6,751 bases of DNA from Sulfurovum sp. bin170. Its GTDB lineage: Bacteria > Campylobacterota > Campylobacteria > Campylobacterales > Sulfurovaceae. Below are positions 1 through 6,500 of the stretch, piece after piece. Under the pieces are notes generated by a model, which did not search any database, had not been told where the DNA came from, and saw only the letters and a list, made by a program, of their open reading frames with translations. The stretch is from the NCBI RefSeq assembly GCF_010892395.1, contig NZ_JAACKB010000069.1:1-6751 (forward strand), in the 5' to 3' direction. Within the stretch, counting starts at the first letter, position 1. Each line of letters starts with the position of its first letter. A program made the translations under genes and the position numbers.

Positions 1-90
1 ATTTTTTAACTTAAAATAACGATAAAAAATAAAGTATTCATCACTAATAGTATTATATTATTGATTAAAACGGTAACAATAACATCCTCA

Positions 91-119
91 TTTTTTGCTT
101 TTCTTATATTAAGTATAAA
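91..119 (+). promoter_or_regulatory. Possible gltB promoter
   Basis: TATAAA at 114-119 resembles a sigma-70 -10 element. It is preceded by a T-run at 91-96 that sits at -35 spacing (17 bases) but matches the -35 consensus poorly. Weak or absent -35 boxes with T-rich upstream DNA are usual in Campylobacterota. It would give a leader of roughly 95 bases that includes both inverted repeats. AT-rich DNA yields such matches by chance, so this is tentative. Confidence 0.3.
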
Positions 120-143
120 TCCACGCATTAGTTTAAAGCTCTT

Positions 144-156
144 TCGATAATATCGA
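144..156. repeat. Short palindrome TCGATA-A-TATCGA upstream of gltB
   Basis: A perfect 6-bp inverted repeat with a single central A lies about 70 bases before the gltB start. Its size and symmetry fit a binding site for a dimeric regulator, but I do not recognise the motif. It could equally be chance in AT-rich DNA. Confidence 0.4.
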
Positions 157-170
157 CCTTATTTAAAGGG

Positions 171-191
171 ATAACTATTTATTATAGTTAT
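171..191. repeat. 8-bp inverted repeat next to the gltB ribosome binding site
   Basis: ATAACTAT at 171-178 and ATAGTTAT at 184-191 are perfect complements separated by five bases (TTATT). The right arm ends about 20 bases before the AAAGG ribosome binding site and 31 bases before the start codon. It could be an operator at the promoter or start region, or a weak RNA hairpin in the leader. The arms share the ACTAT/ATAGT core seen in the inverted repeats near 6390-6500, which may reflect base composition only. Confidence 0.45.
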
Positions 192-222
192 AACCTATCA
201 CATTTTTAACAAAGGTTAGTTT

Positions 223-3200
223 ATGGAAAATCTTTTTACTTCGTTCAAAGACAACTGTGGTTTTGGTCTATTGGCTTCGATTGACAATACGCCTACACAT
301 CAAAATTTAGAAGATGCGATTACATCACTAGAGAGAATGATGCACCGAGGGGCAATTGCGGCGGATGGCAAGAGTGGGGATGGTTCAGGACTTCTACTCT
401 CTATGCCCAGAGCATTTATGCAAAAAGAGGCAAAAAAACAGGGTGTTGTATTGCCTGAACAATACGCAATTGCGATGGTCTTTAATAGCGACGAGAGAGA
501 GTTTGAGATATTTGAACGCTACTGTGACAAGAACGACCTCAAAATTATTATGCAAAGAGCCGTGCCTACTGATACCAATGCCTTGGGAGCTTATGCACTT
601 AAATTACTTCCTACGATTACACAGATTTTTGTCAAACCCAACACCATTATGTCATATAAACGATTTGAGGCAATGGTCTATTTGACTCGAAAAGAGATTG
701 AGCATGAACTCAAAGGGAAAAGTGACCTCTACATCACCACTTTTTCTAGCTCAACCATCTCCTACAAAGGGTTGGTGATGCCAACACACATCAAAGAGTT
801 CTATATTGATTTACAAGATGAGGCGTTCAAAATCTCATTTGCACTGTTTCATCAGCGATTCTCAACCAATACCTTGCCACAGTGGAGACTTGCTCAACCA
901 TTTAGAGCTATTGCCCACAATGGAGAGATAAACTCTGTAACTGCCAATAGATTTAATGTCGCCATCAAAACAGACTCTCTAAAATCGGAGGTTTTTTCTG
1001 ATGAAGAGTTGAAAAGAATCGCTGATATTATCCAAGATGATATGAGTGACTCAGCAAGTCTTGATAACTTTTTGGAGTTCCTACACGCTAACGATATGGA
1101 CTTTTTTAAATCTGCTAGAGCCTTACTCCCTGCACCGTGGCACAATGCCCCACATATGGATGCCGAACTTAGAGCCTTTTATGAGTATACCAGTGCCTGT
1201 TTTGAGCCGTGGGATGGACCAGCCGCCGTGAGCATGACCAATGGTCGGTTTATCGGTTGTGTTATCGACAGAAATGGACTACGACCTGCTAAATATATTA
1301 TTACTAAAGACAATAGACTGCTTATCTCTTCGGAGTATGGGGTACTCAATATAAAAGATGAAGATATTCTCAAAAGAGGAAAACTAAACTCAGGTGAGAT
1401 GATGGGGCTTGACCTCAAAGATGGTAAAGTACTAACCAATACCGATATTAATGACTATATCAAACAGGGTCAGCCATACGGAAAATGGCTCAAAGGCATT
1501 ACCTACCTGCAAGAGTTTGAGTTTGAAGGAGAGTTAGACCCTATCAATCACAAAGAGATGGAGGAGAGACAGCGATACTTCAACTACACCTTGGAGGTGC
1601 TAAGAGAGGTCATCCGACCGATGATAAAAGAGGGCAAAGAGACCACGGCGGCGATGGGGGATGATACACCCCTAGCAGCGTTTTCCAATGAGCAGAGAAA
1701 CTTTACCGACTTCTTCAGACAAAAATTTGCCCAAGTGACCAACCCACCAATCGACCCTATCCGTGAAAAGAGTGTGATGAGTCTCAACACTGGTTTTGGA
1801 GCGATTGTCAATGTACTTGAAGAGACAGAGGTGCATACCAGACGCATCAAGACCACCATTCCTATTATGTCCGAAGAGAGACTAAAACTCTTTTTGGAGT
1901 TTGGTGATGAGAACCATAAGAAATATAACTCATGTTACAAAGCAAAAAGCTACAGCACTGCATTTCAATCTGACCTGCAAAAGAGCCTCTATAGCTTGGT
2001 GGAAACCATTGTCAATGAGGTAAAAGAGAATGAAATCCGAACCATTGTGTTGGATGATAGAGGATTAGACAGTAATCATAAAGCAATACCGATGCTGATG
2101 GTGATAGGTCGTCTCAATCAAGAGCTTCTCCATGCCAATCTAAGACACCTAACCAGTATTATCCCTGTGACAGGTGAGGTGTTTGACCCCCATTCCGCAG
2201 CGTTAATGTTGGGGTATGGTGCGACAACTATCTACCCTTATCTACTCTCTTATACCATTGGGGAGTTGGCAGATGGTGACGAAGAGGCTGTAAAATTAAC
2301 CCTCAAAAAATCTCGTCGAGCCATCGGTGCAGGGGTGCTTAAAATCATGTCCAAGATGGGAATCTCTACCCTTGCAAGTTATCGAAACTCCAAACTCTTT
2401 GATATTATTGGTCTTAGTGATAGGATTGTAGAGGATTGTTTTGTAGGTTCACAAGGGTTCCTCTCTGGTCTATGTTATGAGGATATAGAAGCACGACTCA
2501 ATAGCAACCATCAACGAGCCTTTACCGATGCCTTTGAGAATAAAAGCAAAGCACTATACAAAGGTGGATTCTATAAATATAAAAAAGGTGAAGAGTTCCA
2601 TGACTTCTCACGAGCGACCATCAATGCGATGCAAAGTTCTGCTGATACAGGTGACAAAGCTGAATATGAGAAACTAAAGATATTGGTGGATAAAAGAGAC
2701 AAGAAGTTTATCCGTGATTTCTTTGAACTAAACAGTGATAGAGAGGCGATTTCCATAGATGAGGTTGAACCTATTGAGAATATATTCAAACGATTCTCAT
2801 CGGCTGCAATGTCGATGGGGTCTATCTCAAAAGAGGCACATGAGACACTGGCGATGGCGATGAACAGTATCGGAGCCAAAAGCAACTCTGGTGAGGGTGG
2901 TGAAGATAAAGCACGACTGCATAACCCAAAGTTAAACTCCAAAATCAAACAGATAGCCTCTGGACGATTTGGAGTGACCCCAGAGTATCTTCGTTCTGCC
3001 GAAGAGATTCAGATAAAAGTCGCCCAAGGGGCAAAACCAGGAGAGGGTGGACAGCTCCCTGGGTCAAAAGTAACGCCACTGATTGCCAAACTAAGATATA
3101 CCAAACCAGGGGTGACGCTCATCTCACCTCCTCCACATCATGACATTTACTCTATTGAGGATTTGGCACAGCTGATTTTTGATATGAAACAGATAAACCC

Positions 3201-4629
3201 AAAAGCCAGAGTGGCTGTCAAACTGGTCTCATCAGCAGGAGTTGGAACAATCGCCGCAGGTGTGGCAAAATGTTACGCTGATAAAATCATTATCTCGGGT
3301 GCAGATGGTGGTACAGGGGCAGCTCCTGTTGGCTCTATAAGGTTCGCAGGAAACCCTTGGGAGTTGGGGCTGATTGAGGCACATAACGCTCTCAAAGCCA
3401 ATGGTCTAAGAGAAAAAGTAACCCTAGAGACCGATGGAGGACTCAAAACAGGTTTGGATGTAGTCAAAGCAGCTATCTTTGGAGCCGAAGAGTTCGCTTT
3501 TGGTACAGGTGCATTGGTGCTTGTAGGGTGTAGAATGTTCCGTGTCTGCCACCTCAACACATGTGGTGTGGGTGTAGCTACACAAGATAAGCGACTTAGA
3601 GAGAAGTTTACAGGGAATGTTGCAAAAGTGGTCAACTACTTCAATCTACTGGGTGAAGATGTTCGAGAGATTTTGGCATCATTGGGGTATAAATCCCTTG
3701 AAGAGATAGTAGGTAAAAACCACCTCTTAAAAGTAATAGATGATGAGTTTGCCAAAAAATTCTCATTTGAAAAGCTACTCTATAAACTTGATGGAGTGAA
3801 CAGTTGTCAAGAGCCATTTAATGAACCTTATGATAAAAATGAGTTCGAAAAAGGGTTGGTAGAAGAGTTGATGTCAGTCATTAAAGAGCCAGTAACCCCT
3901 ATCACTTTAGATTTAGAGATTGACAACCTCAAGCGAAGTTTTGCTACTAGAATCTCTGGAGAGATAGCCAACCTCTACGGTGACATAGGTCTACCAAGAG
4001 ATACCATCAACCTCAATCTAAGAGGAAAAGCAGGTCAATCACTTGGAGCATTTTTAAGTGAGGGTATCAATATCAAACTAGAAGGTGCAGGTAATGACTA
4101 TGTCGGCAAAGGGATGAGTGGTGGTTCCATCACCATCACCTCTCCACTCCAAGGTGCTTCATTGGCAGGAAACACTTGCCTCTATGGTGCAACAGGGGGG
4201 CGACTCTATATCACAGGTTCGGTGGGTGAAAGATTTGCTGTGCGTAACTCTGGGGCAAATGCCGTAGTAGAGGGGACAGGTGACCACCCTTGTGAGTATA
4301 TGACAGGGGGAACGGTACTGATCCTTGGTGATACAGGCTCAAACTTTGGTGCTGGAATGACAGGTGGTTTGGCATTTGTCTATGATAAAAATCTTACATT
4401 TTTTGAAAAAGTAAACAGAGAGATGGTTGAAGCGGTGAGAATAGATACCGATGAGAGAGACCAAGAGATGTTTACGATGAAGCGACTACTACAAAAGTAT
4501 TATGATGAGACTGGGAGTAAAAAAGCTGGGGAAATTTTAGATAACTTTAGAATTGAAATTAGTAACTTTTGGATGGTAGCTCCTAAAGATATGAGAGAGA
4601 GATTGATTGTAGAGAAGAAAGGGGAATAG
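223..4629 (+). CDS. gltB: Glutamate synthase large (alpha) subunit
   Basis: This cytoplasmic iron-sulfur flavoenzyme makes two glutamates from glutamine and 2-oxoglutarate, the ammonia-assimilation step after glutamine synthetase. At 1468 residues it is full length. The class II glutaminase domain has the nucleophile at Cys12 (CGFG), so the first 11 residues are a likely cleaved propeptide. It also has GDGSG 52-56, HQRFSTN 210-216, HNGEIN 232-237 and DRNGLRP 349-355. The central domain carries NPPIDPIRE 507-515 and MGISTLASYR 712-721. The FMN/2-oxoglutarate domain has SNSGEGGED 887-895, KPGEGGQLPG 938-947, SPPPHHDIYS 968-977 and SGADGGTGAAP 1025-1035. The 3Fe-4S ligands are Cys1103, Cys1109 and Cys1114. 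A Gly-rich GXGXG beta-helix fills about 1250-1390. Only about 12 residues separate GEGGED from IKQIASGRFGV, where ferredoxin-type enzymes carry a longer loop, so this looks like the NADPH-type alpha subunit that needs GltD. No gltD lies immediately downstream. The start is set by AAAGG at 211-215 and by the position of Cys12. Confidence 0.98.
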   Translation: MENLFTSFKDNCGFGLLASIDNTPTHQNLEDAITSLERMMHRGAIAADGKSGDGSGLLLSMPRAFMQKEAKKQGVVLPEQYAIAMVFNSDEREFEIFERYCDKNDLKIIMQRAVPTDTNALGAYALKLLPTITQIFVKPNTIMSYKRFEAMVYLTRKEIEHELKGKSDLYITTFSSSTISYKGLVMPTHIKEFYIDLQDEAFKISFALFHQRFSTNTLPQWRLAQPFRAIAHNGEINSVTANRFNVAIKTDSLKSEVFSDEELKRIADIIQDDMSDSASLDNFLEFLHANDMDFFKSARALLPAPWHNAPHMDAELRAFYEYTSACFEPWDGPAAVSMTNGRFIGCVIDRNGLRPAKYIITKDNRLLISSEYGVLNIKDEDILKRGKLNSGEMMGLDLKDGKVLTNTDINDYIKQGQPYGKWLKGITYLQEFEFEGELDPINHKEMEERQRYFNYTLEVLREVIRPMIKEGKETTAAMGDDTPLAAFSNEQRNFTDFFRQKFAQVTNPPIDPIREKSVMSLNTGFGAIVNVLEETEVHTRRIKTTIPIMSEERLKLFLEFGDENHKKYNSCYKAKSYSTAFQSDLQKSLYSLVETIVNEVKENEIRTIVLDDRGLDSNHKAIPMLMVIGRLNQELLHANLRHLTSIIPVTGEVFDPHSAALMLGYGATTIYPYLLSYTIGELADGDEEAVKLTLKKSRRAIGAGVLKIMSKMGISTLASYRNSKLFDIIGLSDRIVEDCFVGSQGFLSGLCYEDIEARLNSNHQRAFTDAFENKSKALYKGGFYKYKKGEEFHDFSRATINAMQSSADTGDKAEYEKLKILVDKRDKKFIRDFFELNSDREAISIDEVEPIENIFKRFSSAAMSMGSISKEAHETLAMAMNSIGAKSNSGEGGEDKARLHNPKLNSKIKQIASGRFGVTPEYLRSAEEIQIKVAQGAKPGEGGQLPGSKVTPLIAKLRYTKPGVTLISPPPHHDIYSIEDLAQLIFDMKQINPKARVAVKLVSSAGVGTIAAGVAKCYADKIIISGADGGTGAAPVGSIRFAGNPWELGLIEAHNALKANGLREKVTLETDGGLKTGLDVVKAAIFGAEEFAFGTGALVLVGCRMFRVCHLNTCGVGVATQDKRLREKFTGNVAKVVNYFNLLGEDVREILASLGYKSLEEIVGKNHLLKVIDDEFAKKFSFEKLLYKLDGVNSCQEPFNEPYDKNEFEKGLVEELMSVIKEPVTPITLDLEIDNLKRSFATRISGEIANLYGDIGLPRDTINLNLRGKAGQSLGAFLSEGINIKLEGAGNDYVGKGMSGGSITITSPLQGASLAGNTCLYGATGGRLYITGSVGERFAVRNSGANAVVEGTGDHPCEYMTGGTVLILGDTGSNFGAGMTGGLAFVYDKNLTFFEKVNREMVEAVRIDTDERDQEMFTMKRLLQKYYDETGSKKAGEILDNFRIEISNFWMVAPKDMRERLIVEKKGE

Positions 4630-4631
4630 AG

Positions 4632-4650
4632 CCAATCTCTTAGAGGTTGG
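4632..4650 (+). terminator. Hairpin just after gltB
   Basis: CCAATCTC (4632-4639) and GAGGTTGG (4643-4650) form an 8-bp stem with one G-U pair and a TTA loop, starting two bases after the gltB stop codon. No T-run follows it, so it is not a classical intrinsic terminator by itself. It may protect the mRNA 3' end or assist the next hairpin. Confidence 0.4.
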
Positions 4651-4678
4651 TTGGTAAAGAGGAAGAGGGGTTAAGTTT

Positions 4679-4703
4679 AACTCTTTCATTAAGAGTTTTG
4701 TCT
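4679..4703 (+). terminator. Probable intrinsic terminator of gltB
   Basis: AACTCTT (4679-4685) pairs perfectly with AAGAGTT (4691-4697) around the loop TCATT, followed by TTGTCT. With the last stem bases this makes a T-rich tail on the + strand. The stem is only 7 bp and low in GC, so termination may be partial. It overlaps the last codon of the convergent metallopeptidase gene. Read on the - strand it is followed by AAAC rather than T's, so it should act mainly on gltB. Confidence 0.5.
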
Positions 4704-5199
4704 AATAGAGTCTCCCAACTCTATCAACATAAGTCAAATAAACCCTCAAATCAAACTCCAACTGATGATAAGCAGGTTCGATATAAGTACAAAACTTATA
4801 AAAAGCCTTGTTATGCTCCTTCTCTTTAAAATGAGCCAACTCATGCACCACTATCATCCGTAAAAACTCCTCAGGCATGTTTTTAAAAACCGTACCGATG
4901 CGTATCTCATTTTTTGCTTTAAGCTTTCCACCTTGAACGCGTGAGATAAATGTATGTACGCCCAGTGCATCATGAATGACATTGATTTTACCATCATAAA
5001 TCACTTTAGATAGAGTCTGTTTTTTTAAAAATCGAGTTTTGAACTCTTGGGTATAGCTGTAGAGGGCTTTGTCGGTTTGGTAGCTATGTTTTTTTGGGTA
5101 TTTCGAGAGTAGATAGCTTGAGAGCTTATCTTTTTCTATAAGCTCTCTGATTTGGTTTTGTAGGTTTTCTGAGTAGTTGTTTAAATATTTTAGTTTCAT
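4702..5199 (-). CDS. YgjP-like (DUF45) zinc metallopeptidase
   Basis: The 165-residue protein has the zincin motif HELAH at 119-123, with zinc ligands His119 and His123, catalytic Glu120 and a third His at 129 (HELAH-x5-H). This spacing and the following AFY-x-F segment are characteristic of the YgjP/DUF45 metallopeptidase domain. Family members are small, apparently cytoplasmic, and mostly without a known substrate. No signal peptide or membrane segment is visible. The N-terminal 60 residues are rich in Lys and Tyr and probably helical. It is the last gene of the five-gene cluster, nine bases after the zinc-ribbon gene and in the same reading frame as it. No good ribosome binding site precedes the ATG; an in-frame TAG directly abuts it, which fixes the start and suggests translational coupling. 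Fold assignment is firm; the substrate is unknown. Confidence 0.85.
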   Translation of the reverse strand: MKLKYLNNYSENLQNQIRELIEKDKLSSYLLSKYPKKHSYQTDKALYSYTQEFKTRFLKKQTLSKVIYDGKINVIHDALGVHTFISRVQGGKLKAKNEIRIGTVFKNMPEEFLRMIVVHELAHFKEKEHNKAFYKFCTYIEPAYHQLEFDLRVYLTYVDRVGRLY

Positions 5200-5208
5200 C
5201 TACCACAC

Positions 5209-5388
5209 TTATCTTTTCCGTGACCTATAAATATCCACCAGACGATTAACCTCAAACTCTATCTTACTCTCCACCCCACAAAAAGGGCAAGTGACAAAAT
5301 GAACACCTTTTTGCTCCTCTTTAGGAATAAGCTTTGTAAACTCTTCTCCACACTTAAAACACTCTATTGTTACTCTATTTTCTGACAT
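5209..5388 (-). CDS. Small zinc-ribbon protein, 59 residues
   Basis: I read this short frame as ATG at 5388-5386 to TAA at 5211-5209. It has two knuckles, Cys10-x2-Cys13 and Cys34-x2-Cys37, the usual four ligands of a zinc ribbon, followed by an acidic/aliphatic strand and a basic tail (YRSRKR). Support for translation is good: AAGGA at 5398-5394 lies five bases before the ATG, overlapping the end of the upstream membrane-protein gene. The product could bind nucleic acid or act as a protein adaptor; nothing in the sequence decides. It lies 10 bases after the membrane-protein gene and 9 bases before the metallopeptidase gene, whose frame it shares. SprT-type metallopeptidases carry a zinc ribbon on the same chain, so a partnership with the neighbouring peptidase is an attractive but unproven idea. 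Confidence 0.8.
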   Translation of the reverse strand: MSENRVTIECFKCGEEFTKLIPKEEQKGVHFVTCPFCGVESKIEFEVNRLVDIYRSRKR

Positions 5389-5398
5389 CTCTTTCCTT

Positions 5399-5827
5399 TT
5401 AAACAGTTATCGTCCATACCGAACACCCAATCCCCACAAAAAACAACACCATAGACCACATCAACATCCGTGCTTTATGTTTTGCACTCTCATTATAAAA
5501 CGCCTCTATCTCATCTAGTCTGCTACTATCTACCCTGTGTGGTTTGGGAAATATGGCTAAAAATGTCAATACCAAAGCCCCAAACCAAAGAAAAAAGGTC
5601 AAGCCAAGAGTAAACCCACTCTCTAACATAGCACCATCTCCAGATATAAGTTTCAGCACGGTAGCATAGAGAGCAGGAGTTCCCAACTCTACGGTGATAA
5701 GTAGTTTTCCTATCTCATCCATTAGTGAGCTTTGGTTGGCGATGTCTTCGGCGAATTTCTCTTTTAGTTTTTTATCTATGGTGGATAGGGGTTTTGATGT
5801 TACCACTGTCTCTTCTGTCTCTCTCAT
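5399..5827 (-). CDS. Membrane protein of unknown function, three predicted helices
   Basis: I do not recognise the family of this 142-residue protein. Residues 1-40 are charged and soluble. A moderately hydrophobic helix spans about 42-62 and contains Glu47 and a GTPALY stretch. A strong membrane helix lies at about 70-93, then a charged linker at 95-120 (with DSSRLDEIEAFYNES), and a final helix at about 121-142 reaching the C-terminus. There is no cleavable signal peptide, so it is probably an inner-membrane protein with two or three spans. Its ATG directly follows the TAG of the antitoxin gene with no gap and has no strong ribosome binding site (only AAAG about nine bases upstream), which points to coupled translation. 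Small membrane proteins beside a toxin-antitoxin pair might be effectors or sensors; here that is speculation from position only. Confidence 0.75.
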   Translation of the reverse strand: MRETEETVVTSKPLSTIDKKLKEKFAEDIANQSSLMDEIGKLLITVELGTPALYATVLKLISGDGAMLESGFTLGLTFFLWFGALVLTFLAIFPKPHRVDSSRLDEIEAFYNESAKHKARMLMWSMVLFFVGIGCSVWTITV

Positions 5828-6100
5828 CTAAATCTTTAACTCCAACTTACCAGTAGTGTAGTTATGTACCAACGCTTGTATAATATTCTGATACGATATA
5901 CCAATATCACTGGCTCTCTGTTTCAAAAAGTTCAAATCAGACTGCTTCATATTGATGCTAATCTGTTTTTTTTGACCTAGATACTTCAGTGTTTTGGAAG
6001 CGTGATTTTTTATGGTTTCATTATCAAAAGGTACAGACTCTATATTTTCATTTTCGATTGCTTCTAAGATTTCTAGCTCTTCATTGTCATATTTCATCAT
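5828..6100 (-). CDS. CopG/BrnA-like ribbon-helix-helix antitoxin
   Basis: The 90-residue protein has a C-terminal ribbon-helix-helix domain. The strand QISINM is at 46-51, helix A at about 53-66 (SDLNFLKQRASDIG), then SYQNIIQALVHNY at 69-81 as helix B, with the GKLEL end typical of the CopG antitoxin family that partners BrnT toxins. The acidic N-terminal part (5-30, many Glu/Asn) probably contacts and neutralises the basic toxin. Such antitoxins bind DNA as dimers and repress their own operon; the palindrome at 6390-6409 is the obvious candidate site. Two ATGs are consecutive. AAAGGA at 6109-6104 is only three bases from the first but six from the second (6097), so the true start may be Met2, giving 89 residues. 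The gene follows the toxin stop with zero gap. Toxin-first order is typical of brnTA loci. Confidence 0.82.
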   Translation of the reverse strand: MMKYDNEELEILEAIENENIESVPFDNETIKNHASKTLKYLGQKKQISINMKQSDLNFLKQRASDIGISYQNIIQALVHNYTTGKLELKI

Positions 6101-6364
6101 CTATCCTTTGTATTTTTTGTTTAGTTTGCTACTTGGAATAATATTTTTCAAAAAAATATCCTCTCCATCTATGACATAAGGGACATAGTGAATGTACCCA
6201 TTAAGTGATAGCACATAGATATATTGGTTGGGATACTTCTCGCTATTGGGATGTTTATAGTTATCTAAAATACCATTTTGAGACATCTCACAAACCACAT
6301 CATCAAAGCTAACTCCTCTGGTAGCTTTTAATATAGCATTTTTCTCTTCATTCCAAAAGTACAT
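6101..6364 (-). CDS. BrnT-like type II toxin (probable RelE-fold ribonuclease)
   Basis: The 87-residue protein starts FxWNEEKNAILKATRGVSFDDV (residues 3-23), the usual N-terminus of BrnT-type toxins (W-x-x-x-K-N ... G-I/V-S-F-x-x-V). It continues with KYPNQYIYVLSLNGYIHYVPY (43-63) as the central beta strands and ends LKNIIPSSKLNKKY (72-85). Known BrnT proteins have a RelE-like fold and inhibit growth by cleaving RNA; that activity is inferred here from the family. The closing motif in the family is usually I-I-x-A/S-R-K; here Ser79 stands where Arg is expected, which could weaken activity. AAAGG at 6375-6371, six bases before the ATG, fixes the start. It is the first gene of the cluster, downstream of the palindrome-bearing promoter. 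The family call is good; activity is not shown. Confidence 0.78.
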   Translation of the reverse strand: MYFWNEEKNAILKATRGVSFDDVVCEMSQNGILDNYKHPNSEKYPNQYIYVLSLNGYIHYVPYVIDGEDIFLKNIIPSSKLNKKYKG

Positions 6365-6383
6365 ATTAAACCTTTATCTAATC

Positions 6384-6422
6384 ATTATCATATATACTAT
6401 AGCATATATAAATAAATGTTAA
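6384..6422 (-). promoter_or_regulatory. Probable promoter of the five-gene cluster
   Basis: On the - strand TATGAT (6392-6387), running into GATAAT, is a plausible -10 element that would start RNA near 6380, just ahead of the toxin ribosome binding site. TATAGT at 6401-6396, with TTAACA at 6422-6417 fifteen bases upstream, is an alternative. Both overlap the 20-bp palindrome, which is the expected geometry for repression. The region is too AT-rich to pick one with certainty. Confidence 0.4.
6390..6409. promoter_or_regulatory. 20-bp palindrome, candidate antitoxin operator
   Basis: ATATATACTATAGCATATAT reads the same on both strands at 18 of 20 positions; the two mismatches are one symmetric pair. 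It is centred about 35 bases before the toxin start, on top of the likely promoter. Type II antitoxins with ribbon-helix-helix domains bind such sites as dimers, alone or with toxin. Assignment as operator is inferred from position and symmetry. Confidence 0.55.
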
Positions 6423-6480
6423 TTTAAAAATTATGCTCTTTTGGTTTTATGTGGTACTACTTTTTTGCCTACACCCGTTG

Positions 6481-6500
6481 TATACTATCTATAGTAGCAT
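6481..6500. repeat. Second operator-like site with split half-sites
   Basis: TATACTA (6481-6487) and TAGCAT (6495-6500) repeat exactly the two halves that are contiguous at 6393-6405, but here they are 7 bases apart. The site also contains its own inverted repeat, TACTAT-CT-ATAGTA, at 6483-6496. It starts 88 bases from its counterpart, so it could be an auxiliary repressor site. Confidence 0.4.

Larger units (their letters stand above)
1..222. other. Gene-free leader upstream of gltB
   Basis: No open reading frame with a credible start and ribosome binding site is visible on either strand. The stretch is very AT-rich. It holds a weak promoter candidate and two inverted repeats, listed separately, and ends in the gltB ribosome binding site AAAGG at 211-215, seven bases before the ATG. 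I see no sigma-54 type GG/GC promoter pair and no recognisable riboswitch. What lies further upstream, including whether gltD is there, cannot be seen. Confidence 0.7.

Noticed and set aside
2571..2948. A 125-codon open frame on the - strand inside gltB, and similar frames at 894-1145, 1179-1439, 1584-1859 and 3273-3635.
   Set aside because: They lie antisense to a gene whose + strand frame encodes an unbroken conserved enzyme, have Ser/Leu-rich sequences without recognisable domains, and have no supporting ribosome binding sites.
4647..4829. A 60-codon + strand open frame between gltB and the metallopeptidase.
   Set aside because: It runs through the gltB terminator hairpins and then antisense to the C-terminal part of the metallopeptidase gene, and its composition (Ser/Lys/Gln-rich, no motif) looks random.
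6383..6394. GATAATGATTAG on the - strand resembles part of a Fur box.
   Set aside because: Only about half of the Fur palindrome is matched, and the surrounding region is extremely AT-rich; the nearby 20-bp palindrome is a better regulatory candidate.
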